Under the pieces are notes generated by a model. That model was given only the letters and a program-made list of their open reading frames with translations. It was not told the origin of the DNA and ran no database searches. Positions 11,781-22,409 of a DNA stretch of 64,000 nucleotides are shown piece after piece. The position numbers and the translations under genes were made by a program. Numbering within the stretch: position 1 is the first letter of the stretch; each line of letters opens with the position of its first letter. This DNA is from Spirodela intermedia (taxonomy: Eukaryota; Streptophyta; Magnoliopsida; Alismatales; Araceae), in NCBI GenBank assembly GCA_902729315.2, contig LR746271.1, positions 466,001 to 530,000 on the forward strand, given 5' to 3'.

Positions 11781-14467
11781 ATGACTGGTCATCCACTTGG
11801 CGACATCTGCTTGGTCTCCCGCGTGTTGAAAATCCTGATACGGGCGGTCTCGCCGTGGCGGACCCTCTTCTCCATGACGCTCTGCTGCGGCGGCGCCGCC
11901 AGCCTCGTCACCATCGGCGGCGGCGGCGCCACCTCGTACCGTCTACTGTCACTACCCGCCCCCGGACGCCTCGGGCGAGGCACCGGGTGGCTCCTCCCCT
12001 CTCCTCTCTCCGCCTCCGGGGCTCTCCGCGCCGCCCAGGCCAGTAGCGCGGATCCGAGCAGTGGCAGCGGGGCCGATAGGAAGAAGCCGAGAGAAGGGCG
12101 GCACCAGATTGAGAGAGGGGAGGAGCAGTGCGAGGTGGACGTGGTGTCCTGGCGGGAGAGGAGGATCAAGGCGCGCGTTCCCGTCGCCGCTGACGTCGAG
12201 TCAGTCTGGAGCGTGCTCACCGACTACGAGAGGCTCGCGAACTTCATCCCCAATCTCATCTACAGGTCGGTTGGTTTCTTTCTCAGTTTGATTCGAGTCC
12301 TATTGCTCGTCGAAAGGTTTATTTCGATTTTGTTCTGAATCCTCGATGCTTTCTGTATTGCAGTAGAACAATCCCTTGCCCGGACCAGGGGAGGGTGTGG
12401 TTGGAGCAGAGGGGATTGCAACGGGCTCTCTACTGGTACATCGAAGCTCGGGTTATCCTGGAACTGCGAGAACTCCCTACTTCGGTGCGCTCTTCGAGTT
12501 TCCAAGCATTATTATGTAGCTCTAACCGTGATCAAGGGAACTCTGCACCCACTCTGGATCCATTATGGAGCGGGCGATTTCCGGGTGTTATTTTCTCGGA
12601 TCAGCCGCTTCACCTTGCTTTGAGATTCAAAGCACTTTTTTCTTCGGGTGGCAGAGCTATTTCGATCTCCTTGTTCTAGATAAACCCCAACCCCTTCATG
12701 CTAGCTCTTATGTCTCGCTGTGCGTTCGAAGCAATGGCCATTTTCCCTCTCGGATTCTTGACATGATTTATCCTGGAGCTTTCTTCATTTGTTGACCTAT
12801 TGCATCGATTGTCTCCGATGTAGTCCTGTTCGTCGACAATTCGTCGGGTACTCTCTCATTTCATGTAGTTTTTCTTCTACACTGTCGTGAAAGATTCCAT
12901 TTGATCCTCTCATGCACCAGGGCGATGGCCGTGAACTTCTCTTCGCTATGGTTGATGGAGACTTCAAGAAGTTTGAAGGGAAATGGTCCGTCAAAGCTGG
13001 CCCCAGGTAGGGACTTGCTAGAGACCTTCCTGACTCATTGACAGTCATACTATGCTGGTCTCCTTTGGCTGCTGAGATGAGTGCATGCCATGAATGACCC
13101 GTTTACTTCTTACAGTGAACGCCATCAGCCCTTTCCGTGATGCATTGTTTATAACTGTTTCTAAGGATCATCACCGTTATTTGGATCTTGAGTTTCGATT
13201 AAAATTTTAAATTTCCGTAGCAGCATTTGCTTAAACTCAAGAATTTGGGTCTGGAGGAAATCCAACCCCAGGAAGAAGCATTGAGTTCAGCTTACCGCCA
13301 TTTGCTGTGTACTCTAGTCTCATCATCCGTGCATCAAATTATAAACAGCAACGATGCACCTTCATTTTCATATGTTCCGATTTTTTATTCATTGCCCAAA
13401 TGCGGTTGAGACCATGGAAATAATAGTTTACGTTATGTTCGCCTTCCCCCCCCCCTCCTCAAAGGTTTACAGCTTACTCGTGTTCTTGCTAACTCATCAG
13501 GTCTTCAACCGCAACTTTATTTTATGAAGTGAATGTCATACCGCGATTCAATTTTCCGGCCATTTTTATCGAGAGGATCATAAGATCTGATCTTCCTGTG
13601 AATCTGCAAGCCTTGGCCTGGAGAGCTGAGAGAAAATTTGAAGGATCCCAAAAGAAACATCTCTCTGAGGGCACCAGTCCTTCATGCGGCGGTCTTCAGG
13701 CAGGAAGCCTCCTCTCCCATGAATCAGAGGAGAACTACCTTGGACCTACCTTCAGCACCGCAGCCAAGTCACCTCCCAGTGAGCTGACCAGCAACTTGGG
13801 GGGGTTTGGAAAAGCCTGCAGTCTCAATAGGCCTTGCACAGTAGATGAAGTTCATCTTCGTAAATTTAATGGCCTATTGGTAACTCATTGATTCTGGTAG
13901 TCCCTGACATTCTTTCTTGCGCAGAAAAAACGTCTTAATCTTAGTCCTCTGATAACATGGTTTCTCTGAAGGAAAATGGTGGAGCTCATCGATGCGTCGT
14001 GGCTAGTATCACCGTCAAGGCGCCTGTTCGTGAAGTATGGAATGTCTTGACTGCATACGAGTCGCTACCTGAGTATGCATCCTTTAACCCCCATTTATTA
14101 GCCAAGCTCCTGCCATTGCTCACATGACAGCCGTTGACTTCGTTCTAGTGATCATGAGACTTTTTCTCAATAGTTTTGTGCGTATTATTCATGTTAAATC
14201 TCCAAAGAAAGTAGGATATGATGGGCCCATAGATAAGTGGTCAATTTTTTCGCATGTATGTTTCTACATCATCTCAATGGAACCTGAAAAGCCCACCATT
14301 TTTACCAACCCCCAAGTTTCTTTTAATTATTAAATGATTTACTCTGCTTTATTATTATATCTCGCTGAGTTAATTGGACAAGCAACCTGGTGGTGCATCC
14401 CAAAATCTCTATGCACGGCATCTTCTTGGTTTGTTGATATCATATCATGACCCAGTAGTTGTTCTGC

Positions 14468-14501
<34 letters not shown>

Positions 14502-15946
14502 GAGTTTTTTTTTCACAGTTATTTTTTTCCGCAGGATTGTTCCAAATTTGGCGATCAGCAAAATTTTGCTGCGAGAAAATAACAAAGTTCGCATTCTTCA
14601 GGTACTTTGTGTGCTCCTATGTTGCTGTATAAAGAGAATTTAGGAAGCCTATGATTTGGTCTGATGATCCATATACACACACATACACACTCACAAGCTG
14701 ACACAAAATTTCTGTGAAATTATTTTTTTCACCCACGATAATAATATTTTTTATGAAAATAGAAATATGGAATGTCCAAATGCCACTGTCAACGCCAGAA
14801 AGAAATGATTAAAAAATATTAAAAAAAGATTAAATCCCCTGAAACTCTAGGGATGCTTTGACCAATTCCTACGCCAGCTGCATGCCAGTGGAATCCCACA
14901 TGCTGTTCCATCTTTTCATGCGAATTGCTTTGTATCCAAGCCCCAGCGTGCTCATCCAAACGCGGGCTTGTGATATTCTTATGGTTTTCGATGTGGATGG
15001 GCCGAGAAGATGATGCTGATTTGGGTCTTTGACTTTCAGGAAGGGTGCAAAGGACTGCTTTACATGGTGCTCCATGCCCGTGTTATACTGGATCTTTGTG
15101 AGACCCTTGAGGAAGAAGTCAGCTTCGAGCAAGTTGAAGGAGACTTTGACTCCTTTCGTGGAAAATGGCTTCTGGAGCAGCTCGGAAACGACCATACGCT
15201 GCTCAAGTACTCTGTGGAGTCAAAGCTGCGCAGAGACTCATTCCTCTCAGACGCCATTCTAGAAGAGGTACAGGGAAACCCACCCCCATGGCTAATTTGG
15301 CAGCTGACTTGGCTGTCCCTCTCTGCATGTACTCAGATGTCGGAGATTTTTTCTTTTCTTAACTGCCATTTCAGGTTATCTACGAGGATCTACCTGCAAA
15401 TCTGTGTGCTATTCGGGACTACGTCGAGAAGAGGGTCAACGTCGGACAAAAGAACAGCGCACATCTCAGCTCCACGGATTACCCGAACAGGCCAACTCTC
15501 TCTTCTGCGTCTGCAACGGACGCCGAAGGTAGGAAGCCCGAGGAAGCCGCCGCCGCCACCGCCGGCGGCGGCGAGGATCCCCCGAGGCAGAGGCCCAAAG
15601 TGCCGGGCCTGCAGAGGGACGCCGAGATCCTCAAAGCGGAGCTCCTCTCCTTCATCGCGCAGCACGGGCAGGAGGGTTTCATGCCGATGCGGAAGCAGCT
15701 GCGGCTCCACGGGAGGGTCGACATCGAGAAGGCGATCACCCGCATGGGAGGATTCAGAAAAATCGCCACCCTGATGAACCTCTCCCTCGCCTACAAGCTC
15801 CGCAAGCCCAAGGGCTATTGGGACGACCTCGAAAACCTCCGCGAAGAGGTAAAAGTATCCCATCAACAGATAATACAATCCCTCTCTCCCTCTCTCTCTC
15901 TCTATATATATGTACATATCCCTCTCTTCCTCTCTCCCTCTCTCCC

Positions 15947-15978
<32 letters not shown>

Positions 15979-16132
15979 GATTCCTCGGATTAATAATCGT
16001 ACGTTCCTCTTGCAGATCAGCCGTTTCCAGAGGAGCTGGGGAATGGACCCCGCTTTCATGCCCAGTAGAAAATCTTTTGAACGCGCAGGTACTGATTGCT
16101 GTCTTCATCAAAACTCCTCTCTCTCTCTCTCT

Positions 16133-16171
<39 letters not shown>

Positions 16172-16439
16172 AGTTGAAGCCTCTTGTCTCGTAGGACGTT
16201 ACGACATCGCCAGGGCGTTGGAGAAGTGGGGAGGGTTGCAGGAGGTCTCTCGGCTGCTGTCGCTGGAGCTGAGGAACCCCCGCCGACTGCCGGACCCGTC
16301 AGCGGAGAGGAGTCGCGGCGCCGCCGCGGCGTCGGAGGAAGCCGATCGCCAGGAGAATGCGGGCCGGCCCTTCGTCTCCCAGGACACCCAGAAGTGGCTC
16401 ATGAAGCTTAAGGAGCTAGACATCAACTGGGTGGAATGA
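11781..16439 (+). CDS. HCF145: HCF145-like plastid RNA-stability protein (two SRPBCC domains plus TMR)
   Basis: Homologue of Arabidopsis HCF145, a chloroplast protein needed for psaA transcript stability. Exons: 11781-12265, 12364-12484, 12921-13006, 13501-13879, 13972-14072, 14535-14601, 15040-15267, 15375-15848, 16016-16088, 16195-16439; all in phase, giving about 752 residues. The first polyketide-cyclase/START-like domain begins IKARVPVAADVESVWSVLTD and runs through FPAIFIERIIRSDLPVNL. The second begins ITVKAPVREVWNVLTAYE. The C-terminus carries two transcript-binding motif repeats, GFMPMRKQLRLHGRVDIEKA and FMPSRKSFERAGRYDIARAL, each followed by a GGF/GGL helix. The N-terminus is Ala/Ser/Arg-rich, as in a transit peptide. 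The start could instead be the ATG at 11871. Introns 8 and 9 carry long CT runs before their acceptors. Confidence 0.88.
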
Positions 16440-17650
16440 CGGTGGGCCCATTCCCTGCCTTTTGGGCCTATAATGGGCCTATTTGGCCCATTATAGTGGG
16501 CCGATATCCATTTCAGTATGGGCTCGGCCCATGTTATGCACCAATGAAACATAATTATATAGTATACTTTTTTTTAATTAATTTTCCTTGCTCTGCGTTT
16601 GGTTGGTGACGTGTCGAGTTCGGAAAACCGCCCATCGGTGGAGCTGCAGGTTCAGAAAGCGGTTTCTCCGATAGCAATTGCTCCTCTCTCTGGACTCGAG
16701 AGCTATCAAAACCGCATATTCGCTGAGGAGAGAGAGAGAGAGCGTCCCCTCTCTCTCTTAAAATATTTGTAAAATAAATGATAGATAATTCATAATTGTG
16801 CCAATTTTAACGTATTAATAAATAAATAAATAATCCCCTTGTGGTAACCATACTTTGGTCAACAGCGAGATCGGACGCGGGAGATCCGATCTGGATCTGG
16901 GTCCAGATCGATCGCAATCTTCGTGCTCAGATATGAGATCGGGAGGCGGATGGCGCCTGTCTCAATCCACATCGCCTTCTATCGTTGAGAGAACAATAGA
17001 GAGACAGAGAGGAGGCTGACTAAATAGGGCTAGGCGCCCATGTGAGGGAGGGGGTGAGCTTGTCCATTTCCCGTCGCCGTTTTTCAGCTTTTTTCAGATC
17101 CAAGTCAGGGCCCACCATAGCCCATTATTGAACTGGCCCAAATATGTGTGGCCCATTACTTGGACCACACCCTCCAGCAACAAGAGTCCAACGCCCGTCA
17201 GGAAGAAGAAGATCCGCCAGCGATCTGCACACGTGCGTACGGACGAGGATCGTGTCGCTTCCACATTGGCCCGTCAAACGACGGAGGCCAAATTGGCTTC
17301 AGAAGGCCCATAGGCTTTGCAACGTGTCCGTAGACCATTCGCCGCGACCCATCGGGTGAACCATTGGGCCACTAAATAGGCCCATATAAAAAAGCCCATC
17401 ACCCAGGTACTGGTGATGAGTGGCAAATAGGTACTTTATTGAATAATTTTGGGCGTTTAATAAAATGTTGTCCACCCTTTTCAAAACGGCCAGCTTTCGT
17501 CCCAGAAAGGCAAAAACCGCAACGGTACAAATCAGAACTCCGCGGCTCTTGCTGCCGCTCCCCAACGCCTCCTCCTCTTCCTCGTCCTCTCTCTCCTTCC
17601 CCGCCGGTTCTCCCTCCCCCCTCCTCCCCGGTTCCCCACCACACGGAGCC
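16440..17650. other. Intergenic region rich in TGGGCC motifs
   Basis: No gene is seen. It holds the HCF145 3' UTR with a perfect hairpin (16468-16496), a short GA microsatellite near 16729-16742, and many TGGGCC/GGCCCA (site II/TCP-type) motifs. Those motifs cluster at 16440-16535 and 17105-17400, the latter in the likely promoter of the gene starting at 17651. Confidence 0.6.
16468..16496 (+). repeat. Perfect 12-bp stem hairpin downstream of HCF145
   Basis: CTATAATGGGCC, a 5-nt loop, then GGCCCATTATAG, starting 28 bp after the TGA. Each arm contains a GGCCCA-type motif, so it could act as an RNA fold in the 3' UTR or as paired TCP sites. Confidence 0.7.
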
Positions 17651-18539
17651 ATGAACAACCTCATGGAGGACCACCCGTGTGGGCTCTTCTGCTACTTCCA
17701 CCCGAGGGAGGCGGTGATCGGCGTCTGCGCCGCCTGCTTGAAGGAGAAGCTCATCGTTCTGGCCTCCAAGCAGGGCCGGCTGTCGCCGGCGGGTAAGGGC
17801 CAGGGGGCCTTCAGCCGAATCCCCAGCTTGAAGCCTTCTGTCGCCATGCCGAAGGTCTTCGCCTTGGGTTCCTCCCTCCTCCACCGCCTCGAGTCCCGGC
17901 ACCAAAAGCCCGGCGAGGACTCCGACGGCGATTCCATCGCCAGCGCCGACGGTAACGTCTGCTAGCAGAACCAAGGGGCGGAGAAATACACTCATTTTTT
18001 CTCCATTCATTCCCATTCTCCGTCTAGGCGATTGGAGGGTTCCTCCGGTGGAGAAATCATCGAGAGATGATATAGGCTATTCTGGGTTTGGTGAATTCAG
18101 GACGCGTTCGGGTGATATATTATGGGATTATCGATCTGTTTAGGATGATGTTCATCGCTGGTTTATATTCCACTGGGGATAGAATATGATAGATCCGCCG
18201 GATGGTCGGAAGAGAGGGTGTAACATTTGTGGGACTCTCCATGCAGACTCGTTCATATCCATCAAGTTCGAAGACAACGGGCAGGTCTCCTGGGACAAGA
18301 TGGCGGCGGCCGGCGAGCGATGGGGTGGACAGGCCGTGCCGGCGGGGGGAGCCGACGTATCACGGGGCGCCGTCCGGTGGAGGAAGCGGGTGCGGCGGCT
18401 GCTTCATCTCGTGCGGTGGAAGCGGCCGGCCAAGGCGGGCGGCGGCGCGTGCCACCGCGCAGGCCGGGCCGGCAGAGTGGGCAGCGTTGAGAGGATGGGC
18501 TGGATACGGAGCCTGACGAGGAGGACTACGACAGAATAA
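17651..18539 (+). CDS. Uncharacterised plant protein with N-terminal Cys/His motif (DUF740/OCTOPUS-like)
   Basis: Two exons, 17651-17951 and 18247-18539, joined in phase (ADD|SFISIKFED), about 197 residues. The N-terminus has a compact Cys/His pattern, CGLFCYFHPREAVIGVCAAC followed by LKEKLIVLASKQG. This resembles the C-x-HP-x-E-x-V-x-G-x-C-x-x-C-L start of the plant DUF740/OCTOPUS group and of some shorter unnamed plant proteins. The second exon opens with the conserved-looking FISIKFEDNGQVSWDK and ends in a very basic Arg/Lys tail. The frame is open upstream to an ATG at 17465, but the family motif begins right after the ATG at 17651, so I prefer that start. I cannot give a function; a membrane-peripheral or scaffold role would be inference from OCTOPUS. 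Confidence 0.65.
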
Positions 18540-19385
18540 AGGTTGCGTTTTGGCGGTGGGGAGCAAGGAAGGAGATGCAGGAGTCTGCATGGGACCACTG
18601 TCTAGATACTCCGTTTGCGATGGCCGAGCTGTTCGTCGACCAGTCGACTGACGGAAGGAGAGCTTTCTCTCACTTCTAAAGCCGTGCATCATCTCTCTCT
18701 CTCTCTTTCTCTATCTCTCTTGCTTTCTCTCTCTGGATCGCTGGGGGGAGGGTGGGGAGGGGACGACACCCACATGGGGGGGCTTGGGAAATGGGGGGCA
18801 GAATGCGGGAGGGTGGGTGTCGCCTCCAGCCTGTAGGTGGAACATCGCCATCTACATCGAGCGGGCCCCCCGCGGCCCCACCGGCGGCGGAGGTCGACCA
18901 TGGCGACACGGACCTAGACTCCTGGAGTACTCCTGTCTCTCAGTCGAACCGGATTCTCGTCGACCCAACTCAAGAAGAGGAAGACTCGCGGTTTCTAAAA
19001 GAACATAAAAATCTCCGTATCTTGTCTTCTGTAGCTGGTGGGCTCTCTCTCTCTCTCTCTCTACCGCATCTGACTTATCCTTCGTCCCCAAGCTACAGCC
19101 AGGACGAGACGGCCCCCCCCAAGCTTTCGCTTATCATCTCACCTACACAATAATAGAGACAGTGGTTGGAAGGAAGCCAGGGTGAATCTCTATCTCATAC
19201 TTCTTCCCATGAGAACGAATCCTCCCTGACTTCATGACCGAATTCTAGCATTACACGCCCAGCATTAGAGAGAGAAACAATGTGAGAGAGAGAGAGAGGA
19301 GAATAATTGAGATGCCATAATCGAGCATCAGAAAAGGGCAAAACTGGGCACGGAAACCAGAAACGGTTCCCATGAAGGTGGTTTT
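18540..19385. other. Convergent intergenic region with CT/GA tracts
   Basis: Lies between the 3' ends of the DUF740-like gene (+) and GrpE (-). It contains CT-rich tracts (about 18690-18733 and 19045-19062), a G-rich stretch near 18745-18830 and a GA tract near 19270-19300. No coding region is supported; its open frames show no family signature. Confidence 0.55.
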
Positions 19386-21910
19386 CTATTGGGCCGGGAG
19401 CGAATCCTCACCAGGCCAGGCGGCTTCTGCGGTCGGGCCCTCGGCGTCGGGGTTGGCATCGTTAGCGGCAACGGTGCCAGCGCCGGCGGAGACTCTGACT
19501 TTGGCCGGCCTCAAGACCCGGTCGCCGAGGACGAACCCCCGAGATATCTCCTCCACGACGACGCCCTCCTTGAACTTCTGGGACTCCACTCTTCCTACCG
19601 CCTCGTGGATCTTCGCCACCAAAATCACACAAACGGGCGTCAGCCGGATGGGGATTATACCACCGATCAGAACAAGGTAAGCCAAAAAAAAAAAAAAAAA
19701 GAAAAGAAAAAAAAAGAAAAAAAAAAGGAGAATTAAAACTTTCGCGATAACATAATTAATGCCTATATTTTTGCATTTAACATACAGACACCGATAGAGA
19801 TGTAGATAATGGGGACGCTTGCCGGCCCCATTTGAGAGGAATTATAGTCCCATACCGCTTTAGAGAAGGCATTCACCACCCCCCTCCCCTCCCAATGAAC
19901 CTTTGCTTCACTTTCTTGATGCGTATCTCAACTCTGTACGCATATTCTTTATGGGAGATACTGAAAATCCTCTCCCTTGTTTCCTACCTTGACTTTTTTT
20001 TCATGAGAAGCATTATAAATGCCAGACAGACTGATCAAAATGCTCGCCCACAGACTGATCAACCTGCTGAACTTAGAGATCTTTGGACGTAACAAGAAGG
20101 AAACAAGGCCAAAACAGGAGATAAAAAAAGAAAAGAATGAAGGGATCTTCATTGTCGAAGAATCAGGTAAAGGAAATTGCTGTAATAATAATAATAAAAA
20201 CAACATACCACCGGTCAAATCTTGTTTATAGCAGATGCATTATTCCGGATCACTTTATTGCTTTATGCACTTGGTGACGGGGAACTGTATGATGTGCGAA
20301 TGTGGTGCGTGCATGCATGCGCATATATAGAAAAGGGCTCCACGCATCAGGAACGGAGGATTTGGATGAGGGTATTTGTCACAGGATCAAGATTTGAACA
20401 ACCAGAGGGCTAGGAAATAAATTTTTGAAACCTCAATCAACGGGTTGCAGACTTATGGGGTTGATGGAATTCCTCCATTAAACGAGTCTAGTCGCCTAAA
20501 AAAACAGGTAAACATATGCTGGAAAACAGAGACATTAACATGGCTGAAAATTAACAAGAGGAGAACCGGGCCAAAAAAAAAAAAAAAAAAAAAGGAGAAG
20601 AAGAGAGGCAAATAAAAATAAACTATAAAATGTACTTTTGCTTACCGATGGATCGAATTGGCTGCCCACAGTCTGTACAACAGCTACACGCAAGCTTCGC
20701 AAAATCTCCACGAATTGCTTGTAGATTCCCTGGTAACTAGTATCTATTTTTTTCTCCTTCTCCGTTTCTGGTTTCAGCTGCTGTCTTGCTCTTTCAAAAC
20801 TGTCAACTATCGGCAAGAGACTCTCGATTACATCTCTCTGGATATTAGATGTGAAACTGAGTCGATCTTTCTCAGAACGCTTCCTGAAATTCTCAAAATC
20901 AGCATTCAAACGAAGAAACTTCTCCTTTCCCGTTGTAATCTCTGTTGTCATTTCTTTGACCTGGCCAGCCAATTCGTCCCGCTTCTTTTCCAAAGCCTGA
21001 ATTTCAAGCTCTATGCTGGTTATGCTCTCCATGTCACCACTCAGGATCGCTTCCCTGTAAGCCTGAATGAGGAACTTGAGAGTAGCTTCACCTTTCTGGT
21101 CCCGTTTTTTAGAAGAATCGCCTCCCTGTACCAGATTGTCTTCATCTATACTGACTGTCTGAAGGGCAGCAAAGAAGTCAGAAACTAACATGTTTGAGGA
21201 TTCCACTCTATTTACCAGTCCCAATCAAATAGCAGGTTACGCGACGGCTGAAAAAAGGATTCAATGTCAAATACTTGCTTATAATCACGATTTCATGTCC
21301 TCAATTATCCTATATTATCCTATAAAAATCAAGGTATATTGCTTGGTCGTTGGAGACTGGATCTATTGTATGAAATCTTCAAGCAATACCCCACACATCT
21401 GATTCCAAACCATTAAAAAAAGAAATAAAATGCTAATTAAACAACAGGACGGGGGAAAACGTCTGACGAAGTTCATAAAAATCGCGACATGTAATTTCCA
21501 CAGCCAAATTGGTAGCAACGGTGTATCTCATAGACTTACTGCACGAAACACCAAAAAAAAAAGCCTATACTCTGCACCACTCCACTTCTTCCGGGTGGAT
21601 AGTTATGTGACACACGATTCAGGGGGAGTGCCCTTCCGTCTCTTCCCCATATACTAAACTACAAAATACAGCAAAAAAGCAAGGAATGAGAGAGACGCAC
21701 CCTCGCATTGGATTCTGAAACTTTTAGGGAGGCCTTGGGGAAACGGCGATCCGAAGAGAGGCCCGGAAATTGCCGCCGCAGGAACCAGCAGCTAGGGCTT
21801 CGAGGGAAGCTAACTGATGCTCCCAGAGACCTTACGGCTGGAGCCTGCGCTACGCAACTTCGAGTGCCAGCGAAGGACGAGACGATGTGATTCGGAAAGC
21901 TGGCCGCCAT
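19386..21910 (-). CDS. CGE1: Chloroplast GrpE nucleotide-exchange factor (CGE1-like)
   Basis: GrpE co-chaperone that releases ADP from plastid Hsp70. Minus-strand exons: 21910-21701, 21158-20646, 19610-19386, all phase 0, giving about 315 residues. Exon 1 is a Ser/Arg-rich transit peptide starting MAASFPNHIVSS. Exon 2 holds the long coiled coil and the GrpE core (LNADFENFRKRSEKDR, LLPIVDSFERARQQ, YKQFVEILRSL, QFDPS). Exon 3 gives the C-terminal beta domain: IHEAVGRVES, then GVVVEEISRGFVLGDRVLRP and AKVRVSAGAG. The exon-2 acceptor at 21158 was chosen because it has a strong pyrimidine tract and keeps phase. The upstream frame stays open to a weaker acceptor, so a slightly longer exon 2 is possible. 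The gene is divergent from IDH. Confidence 0.88.
19611..20645 (-). other. GrpE second intron
   Basis: 1.0-kb AT-rich intron with two poly-A tracts on the plus strand (near 19687-19728 and 20574-20594). Nothing else is recognisable. Confidence 0.7.
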
Positions 21911-22409
21911 CTCGCAGCTCGACGCTGAGGGCGAGGCTCCCAACCCGATGCAGCCACCAAGCTCGCCCTCTCCGGTGGCTTCTCGGCGGCCTCTCCTCTG
22001 AGACTGCGGCAGCTATCGGGGAGATTTGGTTGCCTCTTCCAAGAAAATCCCCAGTCTGTCCTCGAAAGTACTAGAAGAGACAGCAGATTCCCCCACCTCA
22101 TATAACCGTCCGATTTGAGTGCCTCAATTCAACGTTCTTGATGCTCAGGAACATAGATCTGACGGTTCAGATAGGATGTTTGGAACGTTGACCGTTTACC
22201 TTCGGGAGAGCAAAAGGGTCGTGGGAGGCGGGCCGCCGTCCCTCTCTCTCTCCTTCTCCGGCGAGCCCTGCTCTGATGAAGCGGAGCTTCCCCGTCTTCG
22301 CCTTCGACCTCTCGGGATCCATCCGATCCTAGCTCTGTGGAGGTGGAATCTTGGGTTCTCCTTCTTTGCTCGCTGAGATCCCGGTATTCTGCAACCCCCG
22401 AAGACTCCG
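21911..22409. promoter_or_regulatory. Bidirectional promoter region, GrpE / IDH
   Basis: Only 499 bp separate the two divergent start codons. The region is moderately GC-rich and has a short CT run at 22239-22250. A shared regulatory region is inferred from the spacing; no promoter element was identified with certainty. Confidence 0.5.

Noticed and set aside
15010-15774. 254-codon plus-strand open frame
   Set aside because: It reads through an HCF145 intron and leaves the coding frame; the spliced exons explain the similarity.
17399-18016. 205-codon minus-strand open frame
   Set aside because: Antisense to exon 1 of the DUF740-like gene, GC-rich shadow without a family match.
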